Positions 29,250-36,517 of a DNA stretch of 64,000 nucleotides are shown here, one piece after another (position 1 is the first letter of the stretch; each line of letters begins with the position of its first letter). The position numbers were made by a program, and so were the translations under genes. Location: the NCBI RefSeq assembly GCF_028548475.1, contig NZ_JAQQLE010000006.1, forward strand, positions 1-64,000, read 5' to 3'. Below the pieces are notes generated by a model. That model worked only from the letters and a program-made list of their open reading frames with translations. It did no database searches and was not told where the DNA came from. This DNA comes from Vogesella margarita. GTDB lineage: Bacteria; Pseudomonadota; Gammaproteobacteria; Burkholderiales; Chromobacteriaceae.

Positions 29250-30665
29250 TCAGGCGGCGCCGACGCGCTGGCGCCAGTAGGTCAGCAGGTCGCTTTGCGT
29301 GATCAGGCCGAGATAGCGATCACGCTCGATCACCACCGCGATATGGCCGTTGTTGAACACCAGCAGCAGGTCCTGCAGCGAGGCGCGCGGCGAGATGGTC
29401 TCGACATTGCTGCTCATCGCGGTGAACACCGGCTGGTGGAAGTTTTCCGGCTCGCCGTGTACCGACATCAGCAGGTCCCACTCGTCAATCAGGCCGATCA
29501 CGCGGTCGCCGTCGATCACCGGCAGCTGCGACACGTCGTGCAGGCGCATGCGCTGATAGACCACGGTCAGCGGCTCGTCCGGGTGGCACACCACGCTGTG
29601 GCCATGGTCGTGGCGGCGCGCGATCAGGTCGGTGATGTTGCCCACCTGCGGCGGCTGGTGCAGGCCCTGATCGAACAGCCAGAAGTCGTTGTACATCTTG
29701 GACAGGTACTTGTTGCCGCTGTCGCAGACGAAGGTCACCACCCGCTTGGGCGTGGTCTGCGCGCGGCAGTACTGCAGCGCGGCGGCCAGCAGCGTGCCGG
29801 TGGACGAGCCGCCGAGGATGCCCTCGTGGCGCAAGAGCTCGCGCGCGGTATCAAAGCTTTCCCGGTCGCTGATGCGGTAGCTGCGGCCAACCTTGCCGAA
29901 GTCGGCCAGCGGCGGGATGAAGTCCTCGCCGATGCCCTCCACCAGCCAGCTGCCGGCGGCGCCGTGATGGCCGTGCTCGATGTGGTCGGCCAGGATCGAG
30001 CCTTGCGGATCGGCGAGCACGAACTCGGTGTGCGGCGACACCCGCCCGAAAAAGCGGCTCAGCCCGCTGAGCGTGCCGCTGGAGCCGACGCCGACCACCA
30101 CCGCGTCCACCTCCTGCTGCATCTGCGCCCAGATTTCCGGCCCGGTGCCGGTCTCGTGCGCCAGCGGGTTGGCCGCGTTGTTGAACTGGTCGATGTAGAA
30201 GGCGCCTGGGATGGTGGCGGCCAGTTTTGCGGCGCGGTCCTGGTAGTAGTCCGGATCGCCCTTGCCGACATCGGAGCGGGTCAGGATCACCTGCGCGCCC
30301 AGCGCCTGCAGGTGCAGCACTTTTTCGCGACTCATCTTGTCCGGCACCACCAGGATCAGGCGGTAGCCCTTCTGCGAGGCGACCAGCGCGAGGCCAAGAC
30401 CGGTGTTGCCGGCGGTGGCCTCGATGATGGTGCCGCCGGGTGCCAGCCTGCCGTCGCGCTCGGCGGCCTCGATCATCGACAGCGCGACGCGGTCCTTGAT
30501 CGAGCCGGCCGGGTTCTGGTTTTCCAGCTTCAGGTACAGCTCGCAGGGGCCGGTATCGAGATGGCGCACCCGCAGCAGCGGGGTGTTGCCGATCATTTCC
30601 AGCACGCTGCGACTGCGCGGCGGCAGCGACGCGGCCGGCGCCAGCGTCGGGGATGGGACAGTCAT
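29250..30665 (-). CDS. Cystathionine beta-synthase with CBS-pair domain
   Basis: 471 residues. The N-terminal PLP fold type II domain (about 15-345) has the lysine motif ENQNPAGSIKDRVAL, the Asn loop EATAGNTGLGLALVA and GVGSSGTLSGLSRFF. The C-terminal part carries two CBS motifs (about 350-471: VCHPDEPLTVVYQRMRLHDVSQLPVIDGDRVIG and ETISPRASLQDLLLVFNNGHIAVV), often a regulatory adenosine-ligand sensor. It condenses homocysteine with serine (or O-acetylserine) to cystathionine, the first step of reverse transsulfuration. There is no N-terminal heme-binding domain. CAAGGAAAGACC precedes the ATG at 30665. Confidence 0.93.
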   Translation of the reverse strand: MTVPSPTLAPAASLPPRSRSVLEMIGNTPLLRVRHLDTGPCELYLKLENQNPAGSIKDRVALSMIEAAERDGRLAPGGTIIEATAGNTGLGLALVASQKGYRLILVVPDKMSREKVLHLQALGAQVILTRSDVGKGDPDYYQDRAAKLAATIPGAFYIDQFNNAANPLAHETGTGPEIWAQMQQEVDAVVVGVGSSGTLSGLSRFFGRVSPHTEFVLADPQGSILADHIEHGHHGAAGSWLVEGIGEDFIPPLADFGKVGRSYRISDRESFDTARELLRHEGILGGSSTGTLLAAALQYCRAQTTPKRVVTFVCDSGNKYLSKMYNDFWLFDQGLHQPPQVGNITDLIARRHDHGHSVVCHPDEPLTVVYQRMRLHDVSQLPVIDGDRVIGLIDEWDLLMSVHGEPENFHQPVFTAMSSNVETISPRASLQDLLLVFNNGHIAVVIERDRYLGLITQSDLLTYWRQRVGAA

Positions 30666-30746
30666 GGTCTTTCCTTGAATTACATTCCGGCATTCAGTTT
30701 CGCCGCCGCACCTCATGGGCGGGCGCGGTCGGCATGGGGTGGCAAG

Positions 30747-30779
30747 AGCCGTGGCGCCGACAAGCGTGCCGCCACGGCT
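30747..30779 (-). other. Intercistronic hairpin between metQ and the cystathionine beta-synthase gene
   Basis: The arms AGCCGTGGCG (30747-30756) and CGCCACGGCT (30770-30779) pair perfectly around a 13-base loop. There is no T run on the minus strand, so it is more likely an mRNA-stability or partial-attenuation hairpin, giving a different dose of the binding protein and the enzymes, than a full terminator. Confidence 0.6.
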
Positions 30780-30795
30780 TCAGGGGCATTCCGGC

Positions 30796-31584
30796 TCAGA
30801 ACGCCGGCACCACCGCACCCTGGTACTTGCTTTCAATGAAGCGCTTCGCTTCCGGGCTGTTCAGCGCGGCCGCCAGCTTCTTCACTGCGGCGCTGTCCTT
30901 GTTGTCCGGACGCGCCACCAGCAGGTTGGCGTACGGCGAGGCGGTCTCGGTGAACAGGCCGTCCTTCTTCGGGTTCAGCTTGGCTTCCAGCGCGTAGTTG
31001 GCGTTGATCAGCGCCAGATCCACCTGGTTCAGCACCCGCGGCAGGGTGGCGGCTTCCAGTTCCTTGATCTTCAGATGCTTGGGATTGGCCGCAATGTCGC
31101 GGGTGGTCGGGTAGATGTTGCTGCGGTCCTTCAGCTTGATCACGCCGCCCTGATCCAGCAGCAGCAAGGCGCGGCCGGCGTTGGTCGGGTCATTGGGGAT
31201 GGCCACCGTGGCGCCGTCCTTCAGCTCGGCCACCCGTTTCACCTTCAGCGAGTAAGCGGCAAACGGCTCGATGTGCACCGGCTTGCTGGCCGCCACCAGA
31301 TTGGTACCGCGGTCCTTATTGAACTTGTCCAGATACGGGATGTGCTGGAAGAAGTTGGCGTCCAGCTGCTTTTCCTGCACCTGGGTGTTGGGCAGCACGT
31401 AGTCGTTGAACACCTTCACGTCCAGATCCACGCCCTGTTTGGCGAGGGTCGGTTTCAGCGCCTCCAGCAGTTCGGCGTGCGGCACCGGCGAGGCGGCCAC
31501 GGTCAGCTTCACGTTCTGCGCCTGGGCGGCAAAGGCGAAACCGGCAAGGCTGAAAGCAAGGGCAAGTTTGGTCAGGCGGGTCAT
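30796..31584 (-). CDS. metQ: MetQ-like methionine ABC substrate-binding protein (no lipobox)
   Basis: 262 residues of the NlpA/MetQ family, with landmarks VKLTVAASPVPHAELLEALKPTL, VFNDYVLPNTQVQEKQLDANFFQHIPYLD, VAIPNDPTNAGRALLLLDQGG and the late VDLALINANYALEAKLNPKKDGLF. It binds methionine for the MetNI transporter encoded directly upstream. The signal peptide ends FAAQAQ without a cysteine, so it should be a free periplasmic protein cut by signal peptidase I and not the lipoprotein usual for MetQ in enterics. It lies third in metN-metI-metQ, 110 bp after metI. Confidence 0.92.
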   Translation of the reverse strand: MTRLTKLALAFSLAGFAFAAQAQNVKLTVAASPVPHAELLEALKPTLAKQGVDLDVKVFNDYVLPNTQVQEKQLDANFFQHIPYLDKFNKDRGTNLVAASKPVHIEPFAAYSLKVKRVAELKDGATVAIPNDPTNAGRALLLLDQGGVIKLKDRSNIYPTTRDIAANPKHLKIKELEAATLPRVLNQVDLALINANYALEAKLNPKKDGLFTETASPYANLLVARPDNKDSAAVKKLAAALNSPEAKRFIESKYQGAVVPAF

Positions 31585-31694
31585 GATTTTTCCTTTTCGA
31601 GAGTAAGTCTTCCCCCTGCCCGGGCCGGACGGGCCAGGGCATGCAGGGGCACAGCATGGGAAAGGGTTGCGGCGCTAGGGCCGCGGAGAGTCAG

Positions 31695-32363
31695 TCAGTC
31701 AAAGCGACAACGGCGCACCAGGCGGTCGCCGGCGGATTGCAGCAGCTGCACCAGCACCAGCAGCAGCGCCACGGTGACGACCATCACCTCGGTCTGGAAG
31801 CGCTGGTAGCCGTAGCGCACCGCGAGGTCGCCCAGCCCGCCGCCGCCGATGACGCCGGACATCGCGGTGTAGCCGACCAGCGCCACCCCGGTCACCGTCG
31901 CCGCGCCGATCAGGCCGGGCAGCGCCTCCGGCAGCAGCACCTTGAACACGATCTGCGGCAGACGTGCGCCCATCGCCTGGCTGGCCTCGATCACGCCGCG
32001 ATCGACCTCGCGCAGCACGTTTTCCACCAGCCGGCCAAAGAACGGCACCGCGCCCACCACCAGCGGCACGATGGCGCCGGCGACGCCGATGGAGGTGCCG
32101 ACCAGCAGCAGCGTCAGCGGAATCAGCACGATCACGAACGGCAGCGAGCGCAGCACGTTCACCAGGAAAGACAGCACCGCGTACAGCCGCGGCCGCGCCC
32201 GCAGCTGGCCGGGGGCGGTGACGTACAGCAACACGCCCAGCGGCAGCCCCAGCGCCACCGTCGCCAGCAGCGACACCCCCAGCATGGTCAGCGTATCCAG
32301 CGTGGCCGCGCCGATCTCCGGCCAGTCCACGCTCAGCAACAGGTTCCAGTCAAAATCCGTCAT
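31695..32363 (-). CDS. metI: Methionine ABC transporter permease
   Basis: 222 residues with about five transmembrane helices and the MetI-type permease fold. TLDTLTMLGVSLLATVALGLPLGVLLYVT is at the start and the EAA-type coupling loop ASQAMGARLPQIVFKVLLPEALPGL is in the middle. The start codon overlaps the metN stop (ATGA), so the two are translationally coupled. With MetN and MetQ it forms an inner-membrane importer for D/L-methionine. Confidence 0.94.
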   Translation of the reverse strand: MTDFDWNLLLSVDWPEIGAATLDTLTMLGVSLLATVALGLPLGVLLYVTAPGQLRARPRLYAVLSFLVNVLRSLPFVIVLIPLTLLLVGTSIGVAGAIVPLVVGAVPFFGRLVENVLREVDRGVIEASQAMGARLPQIVFKVLLPEALPGLIGAATVTGVALVGYTAMSGVIGGGGLGDLAVRYGYQRFQTEVMVVTVALLLVLVQLLQSAGDRLVRRCRFD

Positions 32364-33373
32364 CACAGCACCTCGCAACGCACGCCCTCGCGGGCAAAAA
32401 TGTCCGGCAATGCCGACACCGCGACATCGCTGGCCACCACGCCGGCCAGCAGCTGGCCGAACGGCGTGGCCTTGATTTCCGACAGCGTGCCGGCCAGCAG
32501 GTTGACGCGCAGGCCGGCCTCGCGGCCAACTTTGTCCAGCACCGGCTGCAGCGCCGGCTCGCCGACAAAGGTCAGTTTCAGCACCGGCGTGCCGATGCGC
32601 TCGCGCCACTGCCCCTGCAGCGCGCCCTGGACCAGGCCGGTCTCCGCCAGCAGGCTCTGCGTCACCGCGTGCTGCGGCTGCAGCAATACGTCGATCACCC
32701 GCCCCTGCTCCACCACGCGGCCGTGATCGAGCACCGCCACCTCGTCGCACAGCTGGCGGATCACGCGCATGTCGTGGGTAATCAGCACGATGGTCAGCCG
32801 CAGCTGGCGGTTGATGTCGGCCAACAGCGCCAGGATCGAATCGGTGGTTTCCGGGTCCAGCGCCGAGGTCGCCTCGTCGCACAGCAGCACGTCGGGACGG
32901 TTGGCCAGCGCGCGGGCGATGCCCACCCGCTGCTTCTGGCCGCCGGACAGCTGCGCCGGGCGCTTGTGCTGGTGATCCTGCAGCCCGACCAGCGCCAGCA
33001 GCTCGTCCACTCGCGCGTCCATCTGCGCGGCGTCCAGCTCGCCGGCCAGCTCCAGCGGGAAGCGCACGTTGGCCGCCACCGTGCGCGAGCGCAGCAGGTT
33101 GAAGTGCTGGAACACCATGCCGATGCGCTGGCGGCGCTGTTGCAGCTGGCGTTCGCTGTAGGCGGTCAGCGCGTCGTCGCCGATGCGCACCTCGCCGCTG
33201 TCCGGACGCTCCAGCAGGTTGAGGCAGCGGATCAGCGTGCTCTTGCCGGCACCGGAGCGGCCGATGATGCCGAAGATGGTGCCTTCGTCGATTTGCAGGC
33301 TGACCAGCTCCAGGGCGGCAACGCGGCGGCCGTGGTGGCTGTAGTGTTTGGTCAGGTCTCGTACTTGGATCAT
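32363..33373 (-). CDS. metN: Methionine ABC transporter ATP-binding protein
   Basis: 336 residues. ABC ATPase domain (about 1-240) with Walker A GRSGAGKST, Q-loop VFQHFNLL, signature LSGGQKQRVGIARAL and Walker B DVLLCDEATSALD. The C-terminal ACT-like regulatory domain (about 265-336, from LKLTFVGEPALQPVLD) binds methionine and shuts the transporter down in MetN proteins, so feedback inhibition is expected. First gene of the operon that continues to metI, metQ, cystathionine beta-synthase and cystathionine lyase. Confidence 0.95.
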   Translation of the reverse strand: MIQVRDLTKHYSHHGRRVAALELVSLQIDEGTIFGIIGRSGAGKSTLIRCLNLLERPDSGEVRIGDDALTAYSERQLQQRRQRIGMVFQHFNLLRSRTVAANVRFPLELAGELDAAQMDARVDELLALVGLQDHQHKRPAQLSGGQKQRVGIARALANRPDVLLCDEATSALDPETTDSILALLADINRQLRLTIVLITHDMRVIRQLCDEVAVLDHGRVVEQGRVIDVLLQPQHAVTQSLLAETGLVQGALQGQWRERIGTPVLKLTFVGEPALQPVLDKVGREAGLRVNLLAGTLSEIKATPFGQLLAGVVASDVAVSALPDIFAREGVRCEVL

Positions 33374-33439
33374 GGTGGTTTTCTCGCAGACCCGGCGTGG
33401 GGGTTTCGGTATTCAGCCGCGCCTTTTGCGCTGGCAGGA

Positions 33440-33520
33440 GGCCAGTGTAGTGCGCCGCCTTAAAAACCAAAAACGATATAAATTGATTTTTTCATTACTT
33501 TTTGTGATATCAAACCCGCG
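33440..33520 (-). promoter_or_regulatory. AT-rich promoter region of the metNIQ operon
   Basis: After the GC-rich metN leader, a strongly AT-rich patch (33468-33513) holds runs such as TTTATATCGTTTTTGG on the minus strand, the only plausible promoter for the five-gene operon. ACGATATAAA here resembles ACGATATATAA at 34769-34779, in front of the neighbouring ABC binding-protein gene, so a common regulator is possible. No riboswitch was recognised. Confidence 0.4.
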
Positions 33521-33580
33521 ACGGCCAGACGCATGGCCGCACTGTCCACATCCCCCCCCCAAAAAACAGGCCACACCCCC

Positions 33581-33614
33581 AAAAAAACAGGCGCTGCCGC
33601 ACGGCAGCGCCTGT
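33581..33614 (-). terminator. Intrinsic terminator downstream of the homocysteine methyltransferase gene
   Basis: A perfect 13-bp stem (33587-33599 with 33602-33614, arm ACAGGCGCTGCCG) with a 2-base loop, followed on the minus strand by seven T (33581-33587). It ends the transcript of the gene at 33775-34668 after a 160-base 3' region. Just beyond it, CCCCCAAAAAA-CAGGC is partly repeated (33556-33571 and 33576-33592) next to a run of nine C. Confidence 0.9.
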
Positions 33615-33634
33615 TGTGTCCGCCCGCCTGGAAC

Positions 33635-33770
33635 GTGTTCATGATCTCGCGCGCTCACGCGAGACAAGGCGAAAACGGCGGAGGAAGCGGCGTTGAGCTG
33701 GAGATAAACCAGCATGCCGGAGCCGTACTCACCGTGTAACGTTTCACGAAGCGCAGCAGGTCGTGAACAG
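33635..33770. repeat. About 136-bp element with imperfect inverted ends (possible small repeat/MITE-like)
   Basis: GTGTTCATGATCT (33635-33647) and AGGTCGTGAACAG (33758-33770) form an imperfect terminal inverted repeat. Just inside the left end, TCTCGCG (33645-33651) pairs with CGCGAGA (33658-33664). The segment fills the gap between the methyltransferase stop and its terminator, has no gene, and looks like a discrete inserted unit. A single copy is visible here, so repeat status is unproven. Confidence 0.4.
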
Positions 33771-33774
33771 CTTC

Positions 33775-34668
33775 TTACGGCAGGGCCTGCGCCAGCGCGG
33801 CGATGTGTTGCGGCGTAATGCCGCAGCAACCGCCGACCACGCTGGCCCCCTTCTCCACCCACAGCGCCGCCCACTGCGCATAGTTGCGCGGGGTCAGGTC
33901 GGCGCGGATGTCGTCGAGCGTGGCATTGGCCTTGGCGTCTTTCGGCGTCGGCGGGAAGGCATTGGCGTACACGCCGAGCTGCAGGCTGGCCTGCTCGTGG
34001 CCGATCACCTCGTTGGCCGCCTCCAGCGCCGCCGCCATCACCTCCGGCTGGCTGCAATTGAACAGCACCGCCGCCGCACCCAGCCGGATCGCTTCGGCCA
34101 CCGCCGCCGTCACCGTTTCCCCGGAGCGCAGGCGGGCGACGCCATCGCCGTCCTCGTCCTGCAGCGTGAATGACAGCCACAGCGGCTGCGGCTGTCCGGC
34201 CAGTGCCTGCTTCACCGCGCGCACTTCGGCCAGCGAGCTTTGCGTCTCGGCCAGCCAGAGATCGACATGCGGCGCCAGCGCGGTAACCAGCACCCGCAGG
34301 ATGGCCAGCGCCTGCGCCTCGTCGAACAGGTCCGGCCGGTACGAGCCCAGTGCCGGCGGCAGCGAGCCGGCTACCCGCACCGGCTGCGCGGCCTTGGCCG
34401 CCGCCTTGCGCGCCAGCTCGCCGGACAGTGCGGCCAACCTTGCGCCGTCAGTGGCAAAGCGCTGCTCGCCGATATGGAACGGCACCACCGCGTAGCTGTT
34501 GCTGGTGATCACCTGCGCCCCGGCCTGCACGAAGGCGTCGTGCGCCTGCTCGACGAAGTGCGGCGCCTCCCACAGCGCCAGCGCCGACCATTCCGGCTGG
34601 CGGAAAGGCGCGCCGATGCGTTTGAGTTCGCGGCCCATGCCGCCGTCCAGAATCACGGTTTTGCTCAT
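33775..34668 (-). CDS. mmuM: Homocysteine S-methyltransferase (MmuM type)
   Basis: 297 residues of the zinc-dependent homocysteine S-methyltransferase family, which makes methionine from homocysteine using S-methylmethionine or SAM as donor. Motifs: ILDGGMGRELKR at the start, ITSNSYAV, the first zinc cysteine in VLFNCSQPEV, and the pair in VVGGCCGITPQHI. It competes with cystathionine beta-synthase for homocysteine, so this gene and the neighbouring operon together decide methionine versus cysteine. Divergent from the ABC binding-protein gene at 34819. A TTTCCTTTT tract (AAAAGGAAA on its strand) supplies the ribosome binding site. Confidence 0.93.
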   Translation of the reverse strand: MSKTVILDGGMGRELKRIGAPFRQPEWSALALWEAPHFVEQAHDAFVQAGAQVITSNSYAVVPFHIGEQRFATDGARLAALSGELARKAAAKAAQPVRVAGSLPPALGSYRPDLFDEAQALAILRVLVTALAPHVDLWLAETQSSLAEVRAVKQALAGQPQPLWLSFTLQDEDGDGVARLRSGETVTAAVAEAIRLGAAAVLFNCSQPEVMAAALEAANEVIGHEQASLQLGVYANAFPPTPKDAKANATLDDIRADLTPRNYAQWAALWVEKGASVVGGCCGITPQHIAALAQALP

Positions 34669-34818
34669 GTCGTTTCCTTTTTTGGTGCCTGCCCGGACGG
34701 GCAGGCGTTGAGTTAATTTTGCATTTTATATAACCAAATTGTATCAATTTGCAATTGATTAATTTCCAAACGATATATAAGATTTGCCACATCACCCAAA
34801 CAACAAAGGGATATCACC
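34669..34818. promoter_or_regulatory. Divergent promoter region with a 7-bp dyad
   Basis: 150 bp, strongly AT-rich. It contains the perfect inverted repeat ATCAATT-TGC-AATTGAT (34743-34759), well placed to control the methyltransferase gene on one side and the ABC binding protein on the other. CAAACGATATATAAG follows at 34767-34781. The regulator is unknown; a sulfur- or amino-acid-responsive LysR protein would be a reasonable guess. Confidence 0.5.
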
Positions 34819-35643
34819 GTGAACAAACAAGGACTTATCCGCGCCACCGCCGCCTTGCTGCCCCTGCTGCTGGCCGTCCCCGGCCATGCCGGCACCACGC
34901 TGGACCGCGTCAGCAAGAGTGGCGAACTGCGCGGCGTGCTGCTGGAAAGCTACCCGCCGTTTTCCTTCCTCAACAGCAAGAACCAGCTGGATGGTTTTGA
35001 CGTGGACGTGGTGAAGGCGGTCGCGAAAAAACTGAACGTGAAGCTGAAGCTGGATACGCCGTCGTGGGAGGTGATCTCCGCCGGCAAGTGGGGCAAGCGC
35101 TGGGATATCTGCATCTGCTCGATGACGCCGACCAGGGAAGCCGCCCAGGTGCTGGATTTCTCGGTGATCTACTACAAATCGCCGGCGGTGCTGGTGGTCA
35201 ACGCCAGCGACAAGCACACCCGCAGCATCAAGACGCTGGACGGCAAGAAGATCGGCGTGCAGCAAGGCGCCTCCTATGAGCGCTACCTGCAGAAGACGCT
35301 GAAGATCGAGGCGCCGGGCGCGGTTCAGCCGAGCTTCCCTTTCAGCAAGGTCAACATTGCCACCTACGACAACGAAGAAATCATCTTCCAGGACCTGGCA
35401 CTGGGCACCGGCAAACGGCTGGACGCGCTGGTTTCCAACCTGAACACCGCCAACGAGCGCATCGCCAAGGGCGGCAAGTTCCGCGTCGCCGCCACACTGT
35501 ACGCCGAGCCGAACTGGGTGGCGGTCGACAAGGGCGATGCGCAGTGGCAGGCACGGGTGAAGCAGGTGATCACCGAGCTGAAGCAGGACGGCACGCTGGC
35601 CGCCATCTCAAAAAAATGGATCGGCAGCGACATCACCCAGTAA
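34819..35643 (+). CDS. Polar amino-acid/cystine ABC substrate-binding protein (SBP_bac_3)
   Basis: 274 residues. A signal peptide (RATAALLPLLLAVPGHAG, cut near residue 24) is followed by a type 3 solute-binding domain: SGELRGVLLESYPPFSFLNSKNQLDGFDVDVVKAVAKKL, ICICSMTPTREAAQVLDFS and the hinge region KIGVQQGASYERYLQ. The family carries polar amino acids; the sulfur-rich neighbourhood suggests cystine or a related compound, which is inference. The permease gene follows after a 58-bp gap containing a hairpin. No ATPase gene is adjacent. Confidence 0.9.
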   Translation: MNKQGLIRATAALLPLLLAVPGHAGTTLDRVSKSGELRGVLLESYPPFSFLNSKNQLDGFDVDVVKAVAKKLNVKLKLDTPSWEVISAGKWGKRWDICICSMTPTREAAQVLDFSVIYYKSPAVLVVNASDKHTRSIKTLDGKKIGVQQGASYERYLQKTLKIEAPGAVQPSFPFSKVNIATYDNEEIIFQDLALGTGKRLDALVSNLNTANERIAKGGKFRVAATLYAEPNWVAVDKGDAQWQARVKQVITELKQDGTLAAISKKWIGSDITQ

Positions 35644-35650
35644 CCCCCCG

Positions 35651-35678
35651 GGTGCCAACCGCCGCTGCGGTCGGCACC
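35651..35678 (+). other. Intercistronic hairpin between binding-protein and permease genes
   Basis: GGTGCC (35651-35656) pairs with GGCACC (35673-35678), and inside it ACCGC (35658-35662) with GCGGT (35667-35671), loop CGCT. There is no T run. Such hairpins commonly protect the abundant binding-protein mRNA and reduce read-through into the permease. Confidence 0.65.
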
Positions 35679-35701
35679 GGCCTTATCCGTCATACCTACT
35701 C

Positions 35702-36478
35702 ATGAACATGGAAAACCGCTTCCGGCTGCACGTCAGTCTGGTGATCTTGCTGCTGCTGGGCCTGCTGGCCTGGTTTGCCGCCGCCTTCGGGCTGGACTAC
35801 CGCTTCGCACTGGAAAAACTGCCACTGCTGCTGGGGCTGGAGCTGAATCCGGAGGGGCTGCTGCAGGGCGTGCCGCTCACCGTGCTGCTGTGCCTGGTAT
35901 CCACCCTGCTGGCGCTGGCAATCGGCCTGGCATCGGCCCTCGGCCGGCTGTCGCGCAACCCGCTGCTGTACGGGCTGGCGACCTTCTACAACTCGTTTTT
36001 CAAGGGCACGCCGCTGCTGGTGCAGATCCTGTTGATCTATCTGGGGCTGCCGCAGCTGGGCATCGTACCGGACGCCATCCCGGCCGGAATCACTGCGCTG
36101 ACGCTGTGCTACGGCGCCTATCTCAGCGAAGTGCTGCGCGCCGCCATCCTGTCCATTCCGCGCGGACAGTGGGAAGCGGGCAAGGCGCTGGGCATGTCAT
36201 CGCGCGCCATCCTGCGCTTTGTCGTGCTGCCGCAGGCGATGCGGGTGGCGGTGCCACCGGCATTTTCCCTGTTCATTTCCATGCTGAAGGATTCGTCACT
36301 GGTGTCGGTGATGGGGCTGTGGGAAATCATGTTCCTGTCCCAGAGCTATGGCCGCTCGTCGTACCGCTACATGGAAATGCTGCTCTCGGCGGCCCTGATC
36401 TACTGGGTGCTGTCGGTAGTGCTCGAAGTCTTCCAGCACAGACTGGAAACCAGGATGGCCGCTTCCGGCAGAAGCTGA
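35702..36478 (+). CDS. Amino-acid ABC transporter permease (HisM/GltK family)
   Basis: 258 residues. The His/Glu/Gln/Arg permease family pattern is clear: the Gln-rich entry GLLQGVPLTVLLCLVSTLLALAIGLASALGRLS, then FKGTPLLVQILLIYLGLPQLGI, AYLSEVLRAAILSIPRGQWEAGKALGM and the coupling loop FVVLPQAMRVAVPPAFSLFISMLKDSSLVS. About five transmembrane helices. It should pair with the upstream binding protein, but no ATP-binding subunit follows: the next gene is an oxygenase. The ATPase must come from another locus or be shared. Confidence 0.93.
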   Translation: MNMENRFRLHVSLVILLLLGLLAWFAAAFGLDYRFALEKLPLLLGLELNPEGLLQGVPLTVLLCLVSTLLALAIGLASALGRLSRNPLLYGLATFYNSFFKGTPLLVQILLIYLGLPQLGIVPDAIPAGITALTLCYGAYLSEVLRAAILSIPRGQWEAGKALGMSSRAILRFVVLPQAMRVAVPPAFSLFISMLKDSSLVSVMGLWEIMFLSQSYGRSSYRYMEMLLSAALIYWVLSVVLEVFQHRLETRMAASGRS

Positions 36479-36517
36479 CCTCCGCCCCATAACAACCATG
36501 AATGTCAGGAGTTCCCC

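Noticed and set aside
33551-33592. Run of nine C and partly repeated C/A tract, considered as a phase-variable switch
   Set aside because: It lies downstream of the mmuM terminator and about 40 bp or more upstream of the likely metN promoter, outside any reading frame, so slippage would have no obvious effect.
34743-34759. ATCAA...TTGAT dyad considered as an FNR/DNR box
   Set aside because: The half-sites are in the reverse order to TTGAT-N4-ATCAA and the spacing is wrong, so it is listed only as an unassigned dyad.
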